Positions 12,033 to 23,100 of a DNA stretch of 64,000 nt are shown one piece after another; within the stretch, counting starts at the first letter, position 1, and each line of letters starts with the position of its first letter. Location: positions 62,001 through 126,000 of the forward strand of contig JAEHOE010000084.1 in NCBI GenBank assembly GCA_016858145.1. Reading direction: 5' to 3'. The notes under the pieces are model-generated. The model did no database searches, was not told where the DNA came from, and saw only the letters and a list, made by a program, of their open reading frames with translations. A program made the position numbers and the translations under genes. Source of the DNA: Edaphochlamys debaryana (Eukaryota > Chlorophyta > Chlorophyceae > Chlamydomonadales).

Positions 12033-13195
12033 CCTCCGGGGCCTCTCCTTCCTCCCTAGGCTGTTTCACGCGCAGGATATGCGACAATAAGACGTTCCTC
12101 CGCTAGTTGCTGGCTTGGAAGGTCCCGTCGGGGGCCTCGTCGCGGTCCCGATTCTACTCTGTCCTCGCGCAGCTCTCCTCTGAGTTGGAGAGTTCTGCAG
12201 TAGTCTAGACGTTTTGCCGAGTCTGAATTTGCGCAACAGCGCCGGTCGGGGACTGCAGAAGGTGCGCGTCAATCATCAAACTTTATCAGGGTGGCAGGTC
12301 ACGATAGCTAGCGGCTCACAATATGGTATCTGTGGGAGTAAGGTTGTCGTCTTCGCTGCATAGAAATGCGGTCAGAGTGCATCCCGCGATCTTGGCACGC
12401 GCATGCGGACCCTACCCCGCAGGCCCGGCTGGCCCGCGCTGAGGTCCCCCGCCGTCCCCTGCCCGTGACCCCAGGTCTCCCCCAATCTCCATGCCCCGGC
12501 ACCACTGCGTCTTCAGTCTCGCTCCCGAGTCTCGACAAGATGGTCAGACGAAGTGATACAACACTGTAACGGTGCTCCTGCGGGACACCAGACCAGCCAA
12601 AGCCTGCCACCACTGCGCCAGCATCTCCTCCGGACAGGGGCGAACAGGGGAAAGGGCCCGAGCCCCAACCCCCACAAGACCGGCCGCCCCCTTGGGGCTT
12701 GGGTCGCACACTGCCCAGGCCCCTGGAGAACGCTTGATGGGCTCTTTGGCAGCCGGCGTCTCGGCAGCCTAGGCGTCTCGGCGGGCCTCCTTGAACGGCC
12801 AACGCGGATTGTTGATCTCCGCCACCCAGCTCATGGCTCCAGGGCAGTCCGTCCAGACTTCCCCAGCACTGCCCCGTTCAAACAAGCGCTCATTGAGAGT
12901 TCTCCACCATGCAACCAAACCTGCAACACTGCAATTCTTCTTGCATCCTGCTCGTCCGCGGCTTCCCTGGATGCACCACCTCTACCTACCCAGCTGCCTC
13001 CCTGTGCCTCCCTGCTCCACACAACACCCCGCCTAACCTACAACGCCTCAACGCGCATCACCCCTGCCTCACCAATGCACACCCCCGCACCAGCCGGCTT
13101 GCCCCCACTCCAACCCTGGCTCTCCCGTCTGCCCCCCTCCTCAAGCCCCCCACCTCCACCCCCCACCTCCAGCCCCCCTCCTCGCCACTCAACGC
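12033..13195. other. Region between LRR gene and rhomboid gene, no gene recognised
   Basis: This should hold the 5' UTR and promoter of the LRR membrane gene and the 3' UTR of the rhomboid gene. The plus-strand ORFs here are proline-rich chance frames without splice-consistent partners. No TGTAA signal in minus orientation was found. Confidence 0.4.
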
Positions 13196-14978
13196 TTACT
13201 CCGGCGGCACGGGCAGGCGCGCCAGGAAGACCACAATCAGTGCCCCCGCGGCCGCCCCCCACAGCCACGACATGGCCGGGGACTTGAGCACCGTCACGAA
13301 ACCGCCCAGCCCCGGACCCGACCCCACGCCCGCCGCCGCCGCGCCCACCAGCGATCCCGCCCCCGCCACGTCCCCCGCCGCCGACGCCATCCAGCCCGGC
13401 AGCAGCTTGGCTAGCATGCTCTGCCCCGCCGCCGCCGCGCCGCCGGCCGCCGCCGGCGCGAACGGCACGGGCGCGGAGATGAGGGCCGGCAGCGTGAATT
13501 GCACCGCCAGGGCCGCGCCAAGGAGCCACCGGAGCGTGGGGCGGAAGGTGAGGGCGAGGGCCGCTAGCGCGACGCCTGCGCAGCCGCCCGAGGCCGACAC
13601 ACCGAGCAGGGCCGTGCCCGTCTTGACCTTGGCGCCAAGGAAGGTGGCGGCGGCGATGTTGGCGCCTGGCGGGAGGAGGTGGAGGGGCAAGCCAAGGGCA
13701 AGCCGTGAGGAACGGGTCCGGTGCAGCCAGTGTGGGTCGCGAGCGGGTCGCTTTGACGCGTCCCGGGATGGCACGGCAAGCAGAAGGATGCACCTCCCAT
13801 CAGATTGCGCAGCCGGGTCATATCACGTGCGCTGCTGCAGCCCCAGCCCTGGCCTCCTCCCTAGCCCCTACCCATGCCCGCCGTCCCCACCCGTGCCTCG
13901 GCCAATCCCATGCCCTGCTCCTAGCTGCGCCTGTGATCCACGACGTGTACGACACGCACTCACCCAGGGCCGAGATCACGTAGGCGAACCACACGCCCGG
14001 GCCCGTGACCTCGCGGCGCAGCACGCTGCCCCAGAGCCACAGCAGGAACATGTTGCGCGACAGGTGGGCCATGTTGGCGTGCACGAAGGCCGAGGTGACG
14101 AACTGCCGTAAATTCAGGGAGGAAGGGCCAAGGCGTAGACAAGGTTAGAAGAAGGCAAGGGCGTTCGAGCGGTGGGTAGGTATGCACGAAGGCCGAGGTG
14201 ACGAACTGCGGGCCAAGTTGGAGTGGGGCGGCGAAACAGGCCAAGGCAAGGATGAAGGTAAGCGGCGGGCAGGCGCGACAGGTCAGAGGCACGCGGGGTC
14301 GGCGGCGGGGTGTTCTGTCTGTCTTGACCCACAGACATCGCCTCCCGCCCTGCTGCGGGTCCGGCCCCCGCCTTCCACAATGCCCCAGACCCTGCCCCCC
14401 ACCTGCCACCAGGCTCCGTTGCCATTGTATAGAGCCATAGCGGCCAGGGGGGGCAGCTTGGCGAAGGCAGCGCCCTGCGCAGGGGTTGGCGGGGAAGGGC
14501 AGACAACAGCCGGTTGAGTTGACGGCAAGGTCAGGGGATTATGAACCGATCCTGATGACCTTGCTTTCCCGCACACCCTCCCATCCAGACCAGCTTCTCT
14601 AAGCAAGCGACAACACCAAGGCGGCAAGGTTTGGCCCACGCCTTCCAACCGAAAGCGCCCTCATGTTAGATGCCCGTTCCCACCTCTAGAATTCGGGGTC
14701 GGGGGCACGCGTGCTGCCCGAAGGTGCGCTAGGCCCTGGACATCGCTCGCCCAAGACTGGGTCCAGGGGCACGCGGCCTGATATCGGCGCGACTCACAGG
14801 CCCACGGCGTTAGCGAGGGTCCATCACGGCCGCTGGCCTTGACAGTCAAGGGCTGCCGGTTGCGATGGCAGGGCCGGCCGATGGGGCCATGACGCGGAAG
14901 CGCGGGATCCGATGTCCGGGCGCTTCGGCGCGGCGCCTGGCAGCCAGCGGGGGCCCGGAGCAGCGCCGTCGCGGGCAT
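13196..14978 (-). CDS. Rhomboid-family membrane protein, plastid RBL11-like, probable pseudoprotease
   Basis: The solid exons are 14474-14403, 14102-13964 and 13665-13196, joined in frame. They carry QFVTSAFVHANMAHLSRNMF (rhomboid H-x-x-x-N region, where loop L1 and TM2 begin), YVISALG, and GVSASGG (the GASGA-like site with the catalytic Ser). The gene ends after LWGAAAGALIVVFLARLPVP. Known active rhomboids have a catalytic His in the last core helix (as in AHLGG or AHLSG); here the equivalent stretch reads SPAMSWLWGAAAG with no His. As I recall it, Arabidopsis RBL11 of the plastid envelope matches this layout. A possible first exon, 14978-14798, encodes an Arg/Ser/Ala-rich leader with a VKA motif resembling a transit peptide, but its phase does not fit the next exon. 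The N-terminus is therefore unresolved, and no TM1 was found. Confidence 0.7.
14081..14208 (-). repeat. Duplicated exon start of the rhomboid gene
   Basis: A 26-bp block at 14081-14106, covering the acceptor CAG and the first codons of the exon, recurs at 14183-14208, exactly 102 bp away. The copy lies in the upstream intron and also keeps a CAG acceptor. Confidence 0.85.
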
Positions 14979-15440
14979 CAAGGATGGGTGTGAAGGTAGC
15001 GGTACAAGCGGCGGAGCGGCACGGGTGTGCGAGAGTAGGGCGGTAACGATTTGCGTCGCGGCGTCGCGGTTTGCAGGGAGCGAGTGCCAATCGGCGAGTG
15101 ATCTGGGTAGAGTAGAATGCTGCGGCGCAGTTGGAAGTGTGTGCGGAAGCGGCTGGCCGTGCGATAAGGCGACGAGCGCTCCGGCCACGGGGAAGGCCCC
15201 GGCATGGCGAGGTCCCGCATTGCAGTCCGCCCGCTCGACTTCGCACGCGTGCTTCACAGCTACATTCCTTGTTCTCCTCAAAGCTCTCTCCTCGTGCCAG
15301 AGCGGAGGGCTGCTCGAGCATCCGCGAAACTCGCACGTCGCATTCGGGGCTCTAAGCTGTGTATAAACGACACCCAAACTTGATATAAGTAGCATCCAAT
15401 CTAGGTAGCTTGCGGGACGTAGAGGCGCCCCTCCACCACT
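14979..15440. promoter_or_regulatory. Probable bidirectional promoter region, rhomboid gene (-) and CSN6 (+)
   Basis: The two genes are divergent with about 460 bp or less between start codons. A TATA-like GATATAAG lies near 15381, about 60 bp before the CSN6 ATG. Part of this stretch may belong to the unresolved 5' end of the rhomboid gene. Confidence 0.4.
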
Positions 15441-18400
15441 ATGGAGGTCGACGCCGGGGGCACGCGGCAAAGCACGTCGGGGCTAGAATGGAAGCTGCAT
15501 CCGGTGAGCTCTCCGAACATCATGCTCGCAAATCGCCGGGCAGCGGACCTGGCCTACCTGGAGATCTACGCGCGGGCGCTGCACAAGGGCAGCAGACAGC
15601 GTGCTACTTGCACCTAGCTTGTGGATGCTCTAGCTGCGCTGCGGGGTGCCGGGTCGCGCAGAGCGGGCGGCAGCGGTGCCTCGGCAAACCCTGTCGACAG
15701 GGGGGCCTCGGTCGGGCCCGGTTGGGGTTGCTTGTGCCCCTGCAAACCCACTCCAAGACAGCCACTCTGGCCCGTTTCGCGCAACTGAGGGCACCGCATG
15801 CAAGGGTTCCGCCTCCCCCTAGCTAGCTGCGGAGGAATCGCACCGCGGGGATGCCCCGTGCTGGGCTTCCCCTGTCCTCCTCTGCCATTCCTCCTCGCAA
15901 GCGCTTCCGTTCCCCTTCTCCGTTACCCGCAACACCCCGTCTCAATTTGACTTCCACAGCTGGTGCTAATCAACATCAGCGACCACCACACGCGCACTCG
16001 CGCCAACACCCCCGGAGCAACGGCGCCCGGCGTACCGGCGCCCGCGGTCCTGGGCTGCCTGCTGGGCAGCCAGTCGGGCCGCACGGTCGACATCCGCAAC
16101 TCCTTCGAGGTGCGGTACAACAACGGATCTGGATCTGCGGCTGGATCTGGCCTGGATCTGGACGTGGACATCACGTACCTGCTGAAGAAGCAGGAGCAAT
16201 GTGGGTGGCGATGGCCGTGATCGGCTGCGCGGGGAAGGGACTTGGGAGTGGAAGCTAAGGCGAGGGGATTGGGATTGGGGTCTGGGGGTGCGAAGCTGTT
16301 GGGAGAACTGCTGTCAAGGGCAGGCCTTGGTTGTGGTTGGCTGCACAGGGAAGAGAGTAGGGGCATGGAAGCTATGGGAAGGGGGTGCCGTGCTCGAGGG
16401 GGGGCACGGGGGGCTGGGGCTGCAACTTGGAAGGCTCGGAGAGGAGAGGGGACGGCCAGGCTCAGGAAAGCGTGAGGGCTAAGCTTGGACTGGGGAGGGG
16501 AGGGGAGGGGATCACCGTGGCTTGCCTTGGGGAGGGCGGGAAAGGGGTTGAGGACTGGCAACCTGGGGTGCACGGGAGAGAAAGCTAAGGGGATAGCTGT
16601 TCTCCTGGGGAGTGCACACGTATTGATCCTGCAAGTGTCCGAAGAGAAGTCCTGCAGTCACTGGCGCAGAGGATGAGCGAACGGGCCCCGAGCTACCGTA
16701 TGCTTGCCAATGGCACGGACCGTGACGGGGGCGAGGCGGAGGGCGGGGCGTACGGAGCATCGACGATACAACGTGTGGCAAAACGGGCTCGCGTCCTCAC
16801 CGTCCCCTCCCCTTCCTCCATTCCCCTCCGGTGCTGACCCCTTGCCCATGCCTCCACCCCCACCCCCATAACCCCCTTCAAAGGCGCTCTCCCGCTCAGC
16901 TCCAAACACCCCTTCATCCCCCCCCTCCCCCCCAACAGACAAGCAGGTGTTCAAGAACCTGGATGTGGTGGGGTGGTACGCCACGGGGGCCCTCGCCACG
17001 GACGCCCACATGGCCACACACCGGAAGGTGGGGGCCGGGAGGGAGGGCGGTGGGGGCGAGGGTAGGGAGGGGGGACAGGGACGGGATCCGGGGGGGCGAG
17101 GGTAGGGAAGGGAAGGGAAGGATTGGAGGTCAGGCATGGTTGGACAAGGCTCATGTACCGGTCACGGCCGTCGTAACGACTCGCACACCGCCAACCACCC
17201 GGGAGTTTGCTCGCTTCCCAACCGCTCCAACAGCCCCAACCGCCAACCGCAGATCTCCGAGGTGGTTGAGAGCCCCGTGTTCCTGCTGCTCGACCCCGCC
17301 GTGGACCACACGCGCAAGGACCTGCCCGTCACGCTGTACGAGACGGGTGCGTCCTACCGCTATCGTACGCGTGTACGGCGTGCAGCGCCTCGCCCTCACC
17401 CATGCCCGAGTGCTGTCTCGCCATGCCGTCGCCCCCGCCTCGGCATGACTCCCCCGCCATTCTCCCCCCCTCCCCACCCCCACCCCCACCCCCCGCCCCA
17501 CCCCCCAAGAGCTGCACCTCGCGCCCGACACGGGTGCGCCCACCAACCAGTTCGTACGGGCGCCGTACGCCATCGAGACGTCTGACGCGGAGCGCATTGG
17601 AGTGGACCAGGTGGCCCGCATCCTGCCCTCGGGCCGGGCCACGGGCGCGGAGCAGCGTGAGTCACGCGTGCTGTGCTGCGCTGTGCTGTGCTCGTCGTGC
17701 TGTGCTCTGCGTGCTTCGTGCTGCATCGCGATGTGTGATGTGGGGAGAGGGTTCGTGCTCCCCTTTCCTTCACCTCCCCCGTCCTCCCTCAAGATCCCCC
17801 CCCTGACCCTCCCCCATCCCTCTTGCCTCCTCCCCCCCCCAAGTGTCCGCCCAGCTGGCCTCTATGCACTCGGCCATCAAGATGCTGTGCGAGCGCCTGA
17901 GGGTCATCCACGGGGCGCTGGGGAAGGTGTCGGCGGGGCAGGTGGGGGCGGGGGGGGCAACAAGAGGGGAGGGGGGCTGCGCAATACCGGTCGGGGCGTT
18001 AGGGTGTGAGGAGCTGGTACCATGACACGGCCCCCAATCTTGTTTGGCTGCAGGCCGGGTCGGGCGATGGCTCAGTGGCCTACCCCCACGCTCTGCTGCG
18101 GCAGGTGAGGTGGTGCGTGGTTGAGAGAGGCTGCAGAAGGGGGAGAAGGGGGAGAATGTCTGGCCTTCGTGCGGTCGGCTTGGGCGTGTCACGAGGGGAG
18201 GAAAGGAAGTGGCAGCAGGTCCAGGGCTGGCTATCAAGCGGTATCCTCCTCTTCATGTGCTGTTGGGTGTTAGGGACCCCACCCGCCCATCCCCCTGGGT
18301 CCACATCTCTCCCCCCTCCTTCCCCTCTCCTCCCCTCCCCCCACCCCCTCCCCCCAGGTCTCCTCCCTCATCAACGGGCTGCCCGCCTGCGACACGGAGG

Positions 18401-18806
18401 CCTTCACGCGGGAGTACCTCACGGTGAGGGGGGGGGGGCGGGGGGGAGGGGGGGGCCTGGACCGGTGGATGCAGAGGCTGAAGGGGGAAGGGCCGGGTGA
18501 GGGCGCGCAACCCTACCGATACGTCACATTAGTGCCTAGGGAGGAAGCCGGGTCAGGCACGGACCCCAGGGCGTGGGACAGGGACCACACGACGGGTGGC
18601 CCAGTCCTCATCATGCTGTACCGCACCCCTGGGAACTGACTTTTTGTCGTACGCCCCTCGCCGTACGGCGCCGTACGCAGGAGTACAACGACACGCTGCT
18701 GACGCTGTACCTCGCCGCCATGACGCGCGGCACGCACACGGCCAACGAGGTGGTTGACAAGTACGTCATGGCGTACGACAAGCAGGGCCGGCGGCGCGGG
18801 ATCTGA
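15441..18806 (+). CDS. CSN6: COP9 signalosome subunit 6 (MPN-domain protein)
   Basis: Nine exons: 15441-15503, 15960-16200, 16939-17027, 17253-17346, 17510-17656, 17844-17941, 18054-18104, 18358-18423 and 18681-18806. They give 324 residues with consistent phases. The MPN domain begins at LEWKLHPLVLINISDHHTR and continues with GCLLGSQSGRTVDIRNSFE and YKQVFKNLDVVGWYATG. The C-terminal part has HSAIKMLCERLRVIH, LLRQVSSLINGLPAC and EYNDTLLTLYLAAMTRGTH, all characteristic of CSN6. The His-x-His of a catalytic JAMM motif is absent, as expected for this non-catalytic subunit. CSN6 pairs with CSN5 in the complex that removes NEDD8 from cullins. An insertion near residues 68-80 (NGSGSAAGSGLDLD) is encoded by repeated GGATCTG units and is not part of the usual fold. 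Confidence 0.95.
16215..16620 (+). repeat. Degenerate tandem repeats in CSN6 intron 2
   Basis: A unit of very roughly 115 bp recurs. It contains GGGAAG, GGGAGTGGAAGCTAAGG-like and GGCTGC segments near 16222, 16339 and 16540, each diverged. Confidence 0.5.
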
Positions 18807-18903
18807 TCTGGGTCGGATCTCGGAATCTCTCTCGAGCTGCGATGCACGTGCGCACGGGATGGGCAAGGGGCAAGGCGGCCAGTAGCGGGGGCGAAGGTCG
18901 GAG

Positions 18904-19110
18904 GTGGATGACCGAAGCGAAGATGTGAGTCCTCACGAGGAGGCGGAGGATCGAGGAGGCGGAGGACCGAGAGGAGGAGGCGGAGGCCGGAAGAGGAGGC
19001 ACAGGCCCGAGGAGCCGGAGGCGGAGGACCGAAGCGAGGATGTGAGTCCTCGAGAGAGGGCAGAGGACGGAGGAGGAGGCGGAGGACCGAAGCGGGGGCA
19101 GGCTGCGGAG
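18904..19110 (+). repeat. GGAGGCGGAGGACCGA-type repeats in CSN6 3' UTR
   Basis: Short purine-rich units recur. A longer block, GACCGAAGCGAAGATGTGAG (18911), reappears with one change at about 19028, 117 bp on. Confidence 0.7.
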
Positions 19111-19424
19111 GCAGAGGCCGGGCGCTGCAACGGCGCACGGCGGGCCTGGGCTACCGCGCTCGTGGGCTGAGGGTTGGGAGTCGGGGGCTGCGGTTGCGGT
19201 GGAGGCCTCGGCCTGCAGCCGTTGCGACGACCGGTACCGACAGAGTGAAGCAATGTGGGGAGGAGGCTGTGCTGGGGAGAGGAAAGAGGCAGGTTTGCTG
19301 GGGCTGCTCCCAGTGTACGTAGGGAGCGTATACCAGCTCGGGGCGCTGGTGCGAAGGCTGGAACGTGGAGGATTTGCGCAGCCAAGGGTGTGAGAGCAAG
19401 GGCCGAGGGGCCTGGGATTCGACT

Positions 19425-19429
19425 TGTAA
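19425..19429 (+). promoter_or_regulatory. TGTAA polyadenylation signal of CSN6
   Basis: TGTAA is the usual poly(A) signal in Chlamydomonas-type algae. This is a plus-strand copy about 620 bp after the stop codon and gives a 3' UTR of ordinary length. Confidence 0.6.
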
Positions 19430-20158
19430 GATGCGGATCGATGAGATTCAGGATCACTGCCTTGTATCATGGCACTGTGATAATGATGATTAGCTGTGGT
19501 GGAACTCGGGGAACTTGTCGCAATCAAGCCAAGGACCCCTCAACAGAGCGAGCCTATCAATAGAGCGACCTGTTTGGCTATTGATCACGCCTCTCTCCCA
19601 CTCAACGACCCCACGTGGGCCCACCAGATCCGCCAGCCTGAGCCTTGATACCCGGACTACGCCCCAACCATCAATTTATCATCCAAGCAGCTTTGACGCC
19701 AATCACAGCAAGCTCGGCGGTTCCCGCATCTCAATCAGCCCCCGGCCGCACCTGCTGTGCCTGCACCCTCAAGAAGCCATTCCATCTATCAGTCAATAAC
19801 CATCCTCGTTCTTCCTACTCTCCCCAGTATCCAGAGTCTACTGCTCTCGCTGAATGTCAGGGCACCTGCTATCCGCCTCTCCCTGCTGCAAGCCATGCTA
19901 ACGTGACCCCGCCGCTCATATGCCCCAGCTCCCGCTCCCACAACGCAGTCTGCAACCAGACCCCCTTCCTGCCTACTCTGTTATTCCTCGCATCATCTCC
20001 TACCCGTTCCCTGCCAAAAGCCTTCCGCCTGAAGGCAACAGGGGTCCAGCCGACGACTCATCCCGTGCGCTGCCGACGACGGGCCCTGCAGGCCACGTGC
20101 CCCCTGCCGTACATGAGTCAACCATCAGCATACGAAGTACGACACGTCTAGCAAATGT
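19430..20158. other. Convergent gap between CSN6 and GT90-2, no gene
   Basis: Both flanking genes end here. The open frames are proline/serine-rich with no recognisable motif or splice structure. The right part is presumably the 3' UTR of the glycosyltransferase, although no TTACA was seen. Confidence 0.5.
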
Positions 20159-23100
20159 CTAGCAAATGAAGTACGGCATGTCGTCCATGAGCGGGATGTC
20201 GGTGTCGATGGGGAAGAGCCGCTCGTCTGCCAGCATGGCCTGCAGTCGGTCCCGTGGGTACTTGCCTGCGGTTGGGTGGTTGGGTGGTTGGTTGGGTGGT
20301 TGATGTGGGTCGGGTTGGATGGGGCGGGGTTGGGGCGGGGTCGCGTGGTTGATGTGGGTCGGGCTGGGCTGGGGTGTTGCAGGGTGAGGGTGGGACAGGC
20401 TGAGTGGCGGAGGCGGGGAGGAGTGAGGAGGGGGAGACGGGGAAATAACTAGGCACATCAGCATAAATTGGCACCAACGCCAACGGGGTTGGAACGGGGT
20501 CGCGTGGTTGATGTGGGTCGGGCTGGGCTGGGCTTTGGTTGGATGGGGTGGTGCGGTGGGGGTTGGAAAGAGTGTTGGGGGGGCGGGTGGGACCGGTTGA
20601 CTGGCAGACTGGCGGAGCCGAGGGGCCGAGGAGGAGTCCAGTCTGTACCGCAAAGGGTCCCGCATAGGATGCGTAGGAGGGGAGGTCCCAAGGCACAGCA
20701 ACAGGTGGTGTGGCTCGGCCGCACCACCGGCCGCCAGCCCACGGGCGGGGCTCACCCTGTTGGAGCGTGTAGTTGACACCGTGGCGCATGAGGACCTCTT
20801 GCGTGCCCCTGCGAGAGGTGGGAGGCGGGGTGGGGGGGTTGAAGAGACAGAGGTTGTGCGAGCTCGGCAAGATCCCGAGGTTCACGCCAAGGATTCACAA
20901 GCCGCATGCGGACCTCCTGACTCCCCGCGACGCGGGTGTGAGGAGGGGCGGCCGCGCGGGTTGCCCAGGCCTGGACCCCGCGGATGGCCGGGTACCGGTG
21001 CCCGTCCGGGCACAATGGGCTGGCAGGGACGGACAACGAATGCTTGCCACCCAGCCCTCCCTCCAATGGCCCCATGCCCGGATCGCCGCGTGGGCGGGTG
21101 CCCCTCCTCACATGCAGCTCTTGTAGGTCCTGGGGTACGTGGTCATGAACTGCGGTGCGTGTGCGCAAGTTATGGGATGGTGGGGGTGAGGGATGGGCTA
21201 AGAAGGATTGGGGACGGGCGCACGACAAAGGCTCCATGACGCTCCTCGCTTTGAACCCCCCCCCACCCTTGACCCCATGGAACTGGCCCACCGGGGTGTC
21301 AAAACACGCACGCTTTCCCCCCGCCCTCCCTCCCCTCCCCCCTCACCTCCAGGAACTGGCCCGCGGGAATGCACAGGGTCCGCTTGCTGCAGTCAGGCAC
21401 GTACCTGCGGGGGGGTGGGGGGTGGGTGGGATGGGGAAGGGGGGGTGGCATGGGGAGGCTGGAATCAGCACAAGCAGAACGCAAGCCCTGCTCATCGCTC
21501 CCGAAGTCATTATACATTCGCCCCGAGCAGCTGTTCCAAGTGGTCCAGTTCGACGAGCGCTTGCCCCCGAAGGTGCCTCCCCCGACCCACTTCATCCGCT
21601 GTTGGCCAGCTCATCCACGAGGGATCCCTCCTTACATCTCTCCTCCTCTCCATACATCTCTCCTTATCTCTACTATTGATGTAACATCTAACCCTTCTAG
21701 CTCAGTAGAACGAAATTATTGCAATAACAATGCCCCCCTGCCGACCCACTTCATCCGCTTGGCCAGCTCTTCCATGAGTATGCGGTAGTAGCACAGCCGC
21801 GCCCGGCGGTGCAGGTGCCGTACGGCAAATCGCTGCGCATTGGCCGCAATGGTGGCAGCCTGCTGGTCGTTGGCCTGGGCCCAGCGGATCGCCTGCACGT
21901 GGGACGAGATCATCCGCCGTACAGTGTCGTACATACGACACGGCAAGAGAATGGTACAGTACGGGAGCGGCAAAGCGGGACACGTGGACCGGAGGCATGC
22001 ATGCGGCGCGTGTACGACAAGATACGGGATGTACAGTACGGCACACCTGGATCAGGTCGGTTGAGTTTTGGGTCATGGCCAGGAGGTAATGCTCCCCCGG
22101 CTTGAGCGCGTCGTAGTAGAAGCCGAACCGCGAGCTCCACGACTGCGGTTAGGGATGTATGGTTGGCGCGGCGGTTGTGTTGGTTGCAGCGGTTGCAGCG
22201 GTTGCAACGGGTGTTGTTGGTAGCTCCTCGTGGGTCTTGGACTGCGTGCATGTGATAGCAAGCGCCCTAGGTTGGGGCTGCCGAGAAGTACGGCTGTCCA
22301 TGCCGTACGCGGTACGCCGTGTCCATGCGGCCTATCGTGTGTTTTGGCCGTAACCCCAACAACTAGGGGTGCCTGCGTCTGCAGCTGAGCCCCGCGCGCC
22401 CCAACACCCTCCGCCGCGCCACGCCACCCGCCCCCGCCAATCCTGAGGCGACCACTGTCGCGGCCCCCGCGCCACGGCCACCCCTGGCACCCGGGTGCGC
22501 ACGAGTCGGCTAATGGATGGAGACCGGTACCAGCAGAGAGACTCAGTGCGCAAGGCCGGAGCCAGACGGGGGCAGACAGGCCAACACGGGCCCCCCTACT
22601 GCGTAGGCTGACTGCCGTGCGTCCACAATCTTCGCTTACCCTTGTCGCCACCTCCCTGTCAATGCCCTGCCCCACCTTGATGATGGTGCTCCCCAGCAGC
22701 AGGTACTTGTCGAACTTGGAGCTGATGGCCCAGCCGTCGGTGGACACCAGGTACCTGGGGGGGGGGGGGCGAAGGGGGGTTGGGTGGAGGGACGGGGAGA
22801 AGGAGCGGGTGTGGGTGTGGGAGCGGGTGTGGGTGTGGGTGTGGGAGCGGTGGAAACGAGGTACCTGCGCGGAAGCGGCCAAGGGAGCAACTGAAGGGGG
22901 ATGGAGGGTGGAAGGTGTAGAGGACTGGACGTTTGCGTCGCTGCCGCCCCTATCCAGCCGCTCACTTTCAGCGGTCCCAGCACCGATATCCTGCCCTGTC
23001 GAACCCCAACCCCTCCAATCCTCCCCCCCCCGCTCACTTCCAGCGGTTCTGGTGCATGAGCGGCACTGAGGCCACCGCCTTGCCGTCCACCTGGGTGTGC

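Noticed and set aside
21700..21973. Extended exon reading YDTVRRMISSHVQ before AIRWAQ
   Set aside because: No AG acceptor upstream of that stretch fits. The acceptor CACGTGCAG at 21893 gives exact continuity DLIQ-AIRWAQ with the family.
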